From: Pseudanabaena sp. PCC 6802
GTDB taxonomy: Bacteria > Cyanobacteriota > Cyanobacteriia > Pseudanabaenales > Pseudanabaenaceae
Reading direction: 5' to 3'
NCBI RefSeq assembly: GCF_000332175.1
Contig: NZ_KB235914.1
Coordinates: 999,966-1,063,965 of the forward strand
DNA length: 64,000 nt
Within the stretch, counting starts at the first letter, position 1, and each line of letters starts with the position of its first letter. The position numbers and the translations under genes were made by a program. Of the stretch, positions 63,511-64,000 are shown in pieces. Below the pieces are notes generated by a model, which had not been told where the DNA came from, searched no databases, and saw nothing but the letters and a program-made list of their open reading frames with translations.

Positions 63511-64000
63511 TTAAGGTAGAGGAAACTGCTGTGTTATAAATGACTCAGCTTCAGTTACAGTCGCGATCTTCCCATCCAGTACTTGCTCTCGCAGCGCATT
63601 GAGCATGGTTTGGTAATGCCGTCCTGGTTTATAGCCCATGCGCTTCAGGTCTTGACCGCCAAGGGGCATTTTCATCAAATTCCATTCTCTCAAATAACGA
63701 TATAGCAACCTGCAACTGACAGGCGTAGCAACTATTGCTAACATAACCACCTCGGTCGCGCTCGCTCGCTCCAGCAATCTCACCACTTGACTGGGTGATA
63801 AATTAGGCGTGAGTTGAGGTAAGAGGCGATCGCTCAAGTTGCGGAAATTTGCCAATCGATGTAACCCTGCTTGATTGAGATGTAGCCGCTTGGCGATCTC
63901 TACTGGGTCTGGATGAGGAGCGCTTGGCTGCGCCCCGCAAGCTAATGCAAATTCCAAGCGAACTTGCCAAATACTATGACGTTCTATCTCGCTATAGAAA
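63511..64000 (-). CDS. C-terminal part of a CCA-adding/poly(A) polymerase-like nucleotidyltransferase (partial)
   Basis: The frame runs off the right end: codons upstream of 63957 (SEIERHSIWQVR) are open to 63999, so the N-terminal catalytic half lies outside. The visible ~163 residues are helical. They include the body/tail segment MKMPLGGQDLKRMGYKPGRH and MLNALREQVLDGKIATVTEA, the C-terminal signature of tRNA nucleotidyltransferases. The role (adding CCA to tRNA, or A only, since some cyanobacteria split this) cannot be settled without the head domain. Confidence 0.75.
   Translation of the reverse strand, partial: FYSEIERHSIWQVRLEFALACGAQPSAPHPDPVEIAKRLHLNQAGLHRLANFRNLSDRLLPQLTPNLSPSQVVRLLERASATEVVMLAIVATPVSCRLLYRYLREWNLMKMPLGGQDLKRMGYKPGRHYQTMLNALREQVLDGKIATVTEAESFITQQFPLP

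Overview
The window is chromosomal DNA from a cyanobacterium. Three things point there: the very dense HIP1 octamer (GCGATCGC and its core CGATCG), the phototroph-specific genes (phycobiliprotein lyase CpcT, Psb28, a PsbY-like peptide, two NdhD subunits, a DesA-type desaturase, a Tic20-like protein, an SLH/OprB porin), and cyanobacterial families such as DUF928, Pilin_GH and GUN4. The genus cannot be fixed from this sequence alone. No rRNA, tRNA or CRISPR array was recognised.

Layout. 0.1-5.5 kb is accessory: a catalytically degenerate P-type ATPase, a chimeric hydrolase/WD40 fragment, a DUF433/DUF5615 toxin-antitoxin pair, ssb, a BtuR-like P-loop relic and two decayed Uma2 genes. 5.7-11 kb is housekeeping: argH, purD, cpcT, a Tic20-like gene and proB. 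11-16.4 kb holds DUF4288, a truncated CHAT protease, a pseudokinase, and four tandem NTF2/SnoaL-like paralogues divergent from a VOC metalloenzyme. 16.7-24.3 kb holds ndhD, fabI, a YggT protein, DUF928, a group 2 sigma factor and hisF. 24.3-33 kb holds a membrane protein with three tandem pilin-like domains and a five-gene operon: PP2C phosphatase, YegI-like kinase, nicotinamidase-like hydrolase, ADP-ribosylglycohydrolase and vWA protein. An IS630 element sits inside this operon and two 19-bp dyads lie at its head.

33.3-35 kb is a repeat-flanked HigBA-like locus whose toxin gene is broken by a 104-bp MITE. 35-46.3 kb holds a putative pentameric channel, 5-FTHF cyclo-ligase, a prolyl oligopeptidase, a PRC-barrel protein, gltA, a psbY-like gene, uppP, a second ndhD, a GNAT enzyme and desA. 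46.4-55.4 kb holds an Hpt protein, a GUN4-domain protein, a ClC channel, an RNB-family protein without its catalytic aspartates, and a major porin preceded by a small IS200/IS605-like non-autonomous element with a possible guide-RNA scaffold. 55.6-64 kb holds hisA, a broken DUF3352 gene, a kinase-TPR protein, a frameshifted second IS630 copy, psb28, two exported or membrane proteins, an Uma2 relic and the C-terminal part of a CCA-adding-like enzyme running off the window.

The genes most likely to form one functional unit are the phosphatase/kinase/vWA triad with its two NAD/ADP-ribose enzymes, and the NTF2-like array with the VOC gene. The window is rich in decay: degenerate enzymes, frameshifts and MITEs sit next to intact core metabolism.
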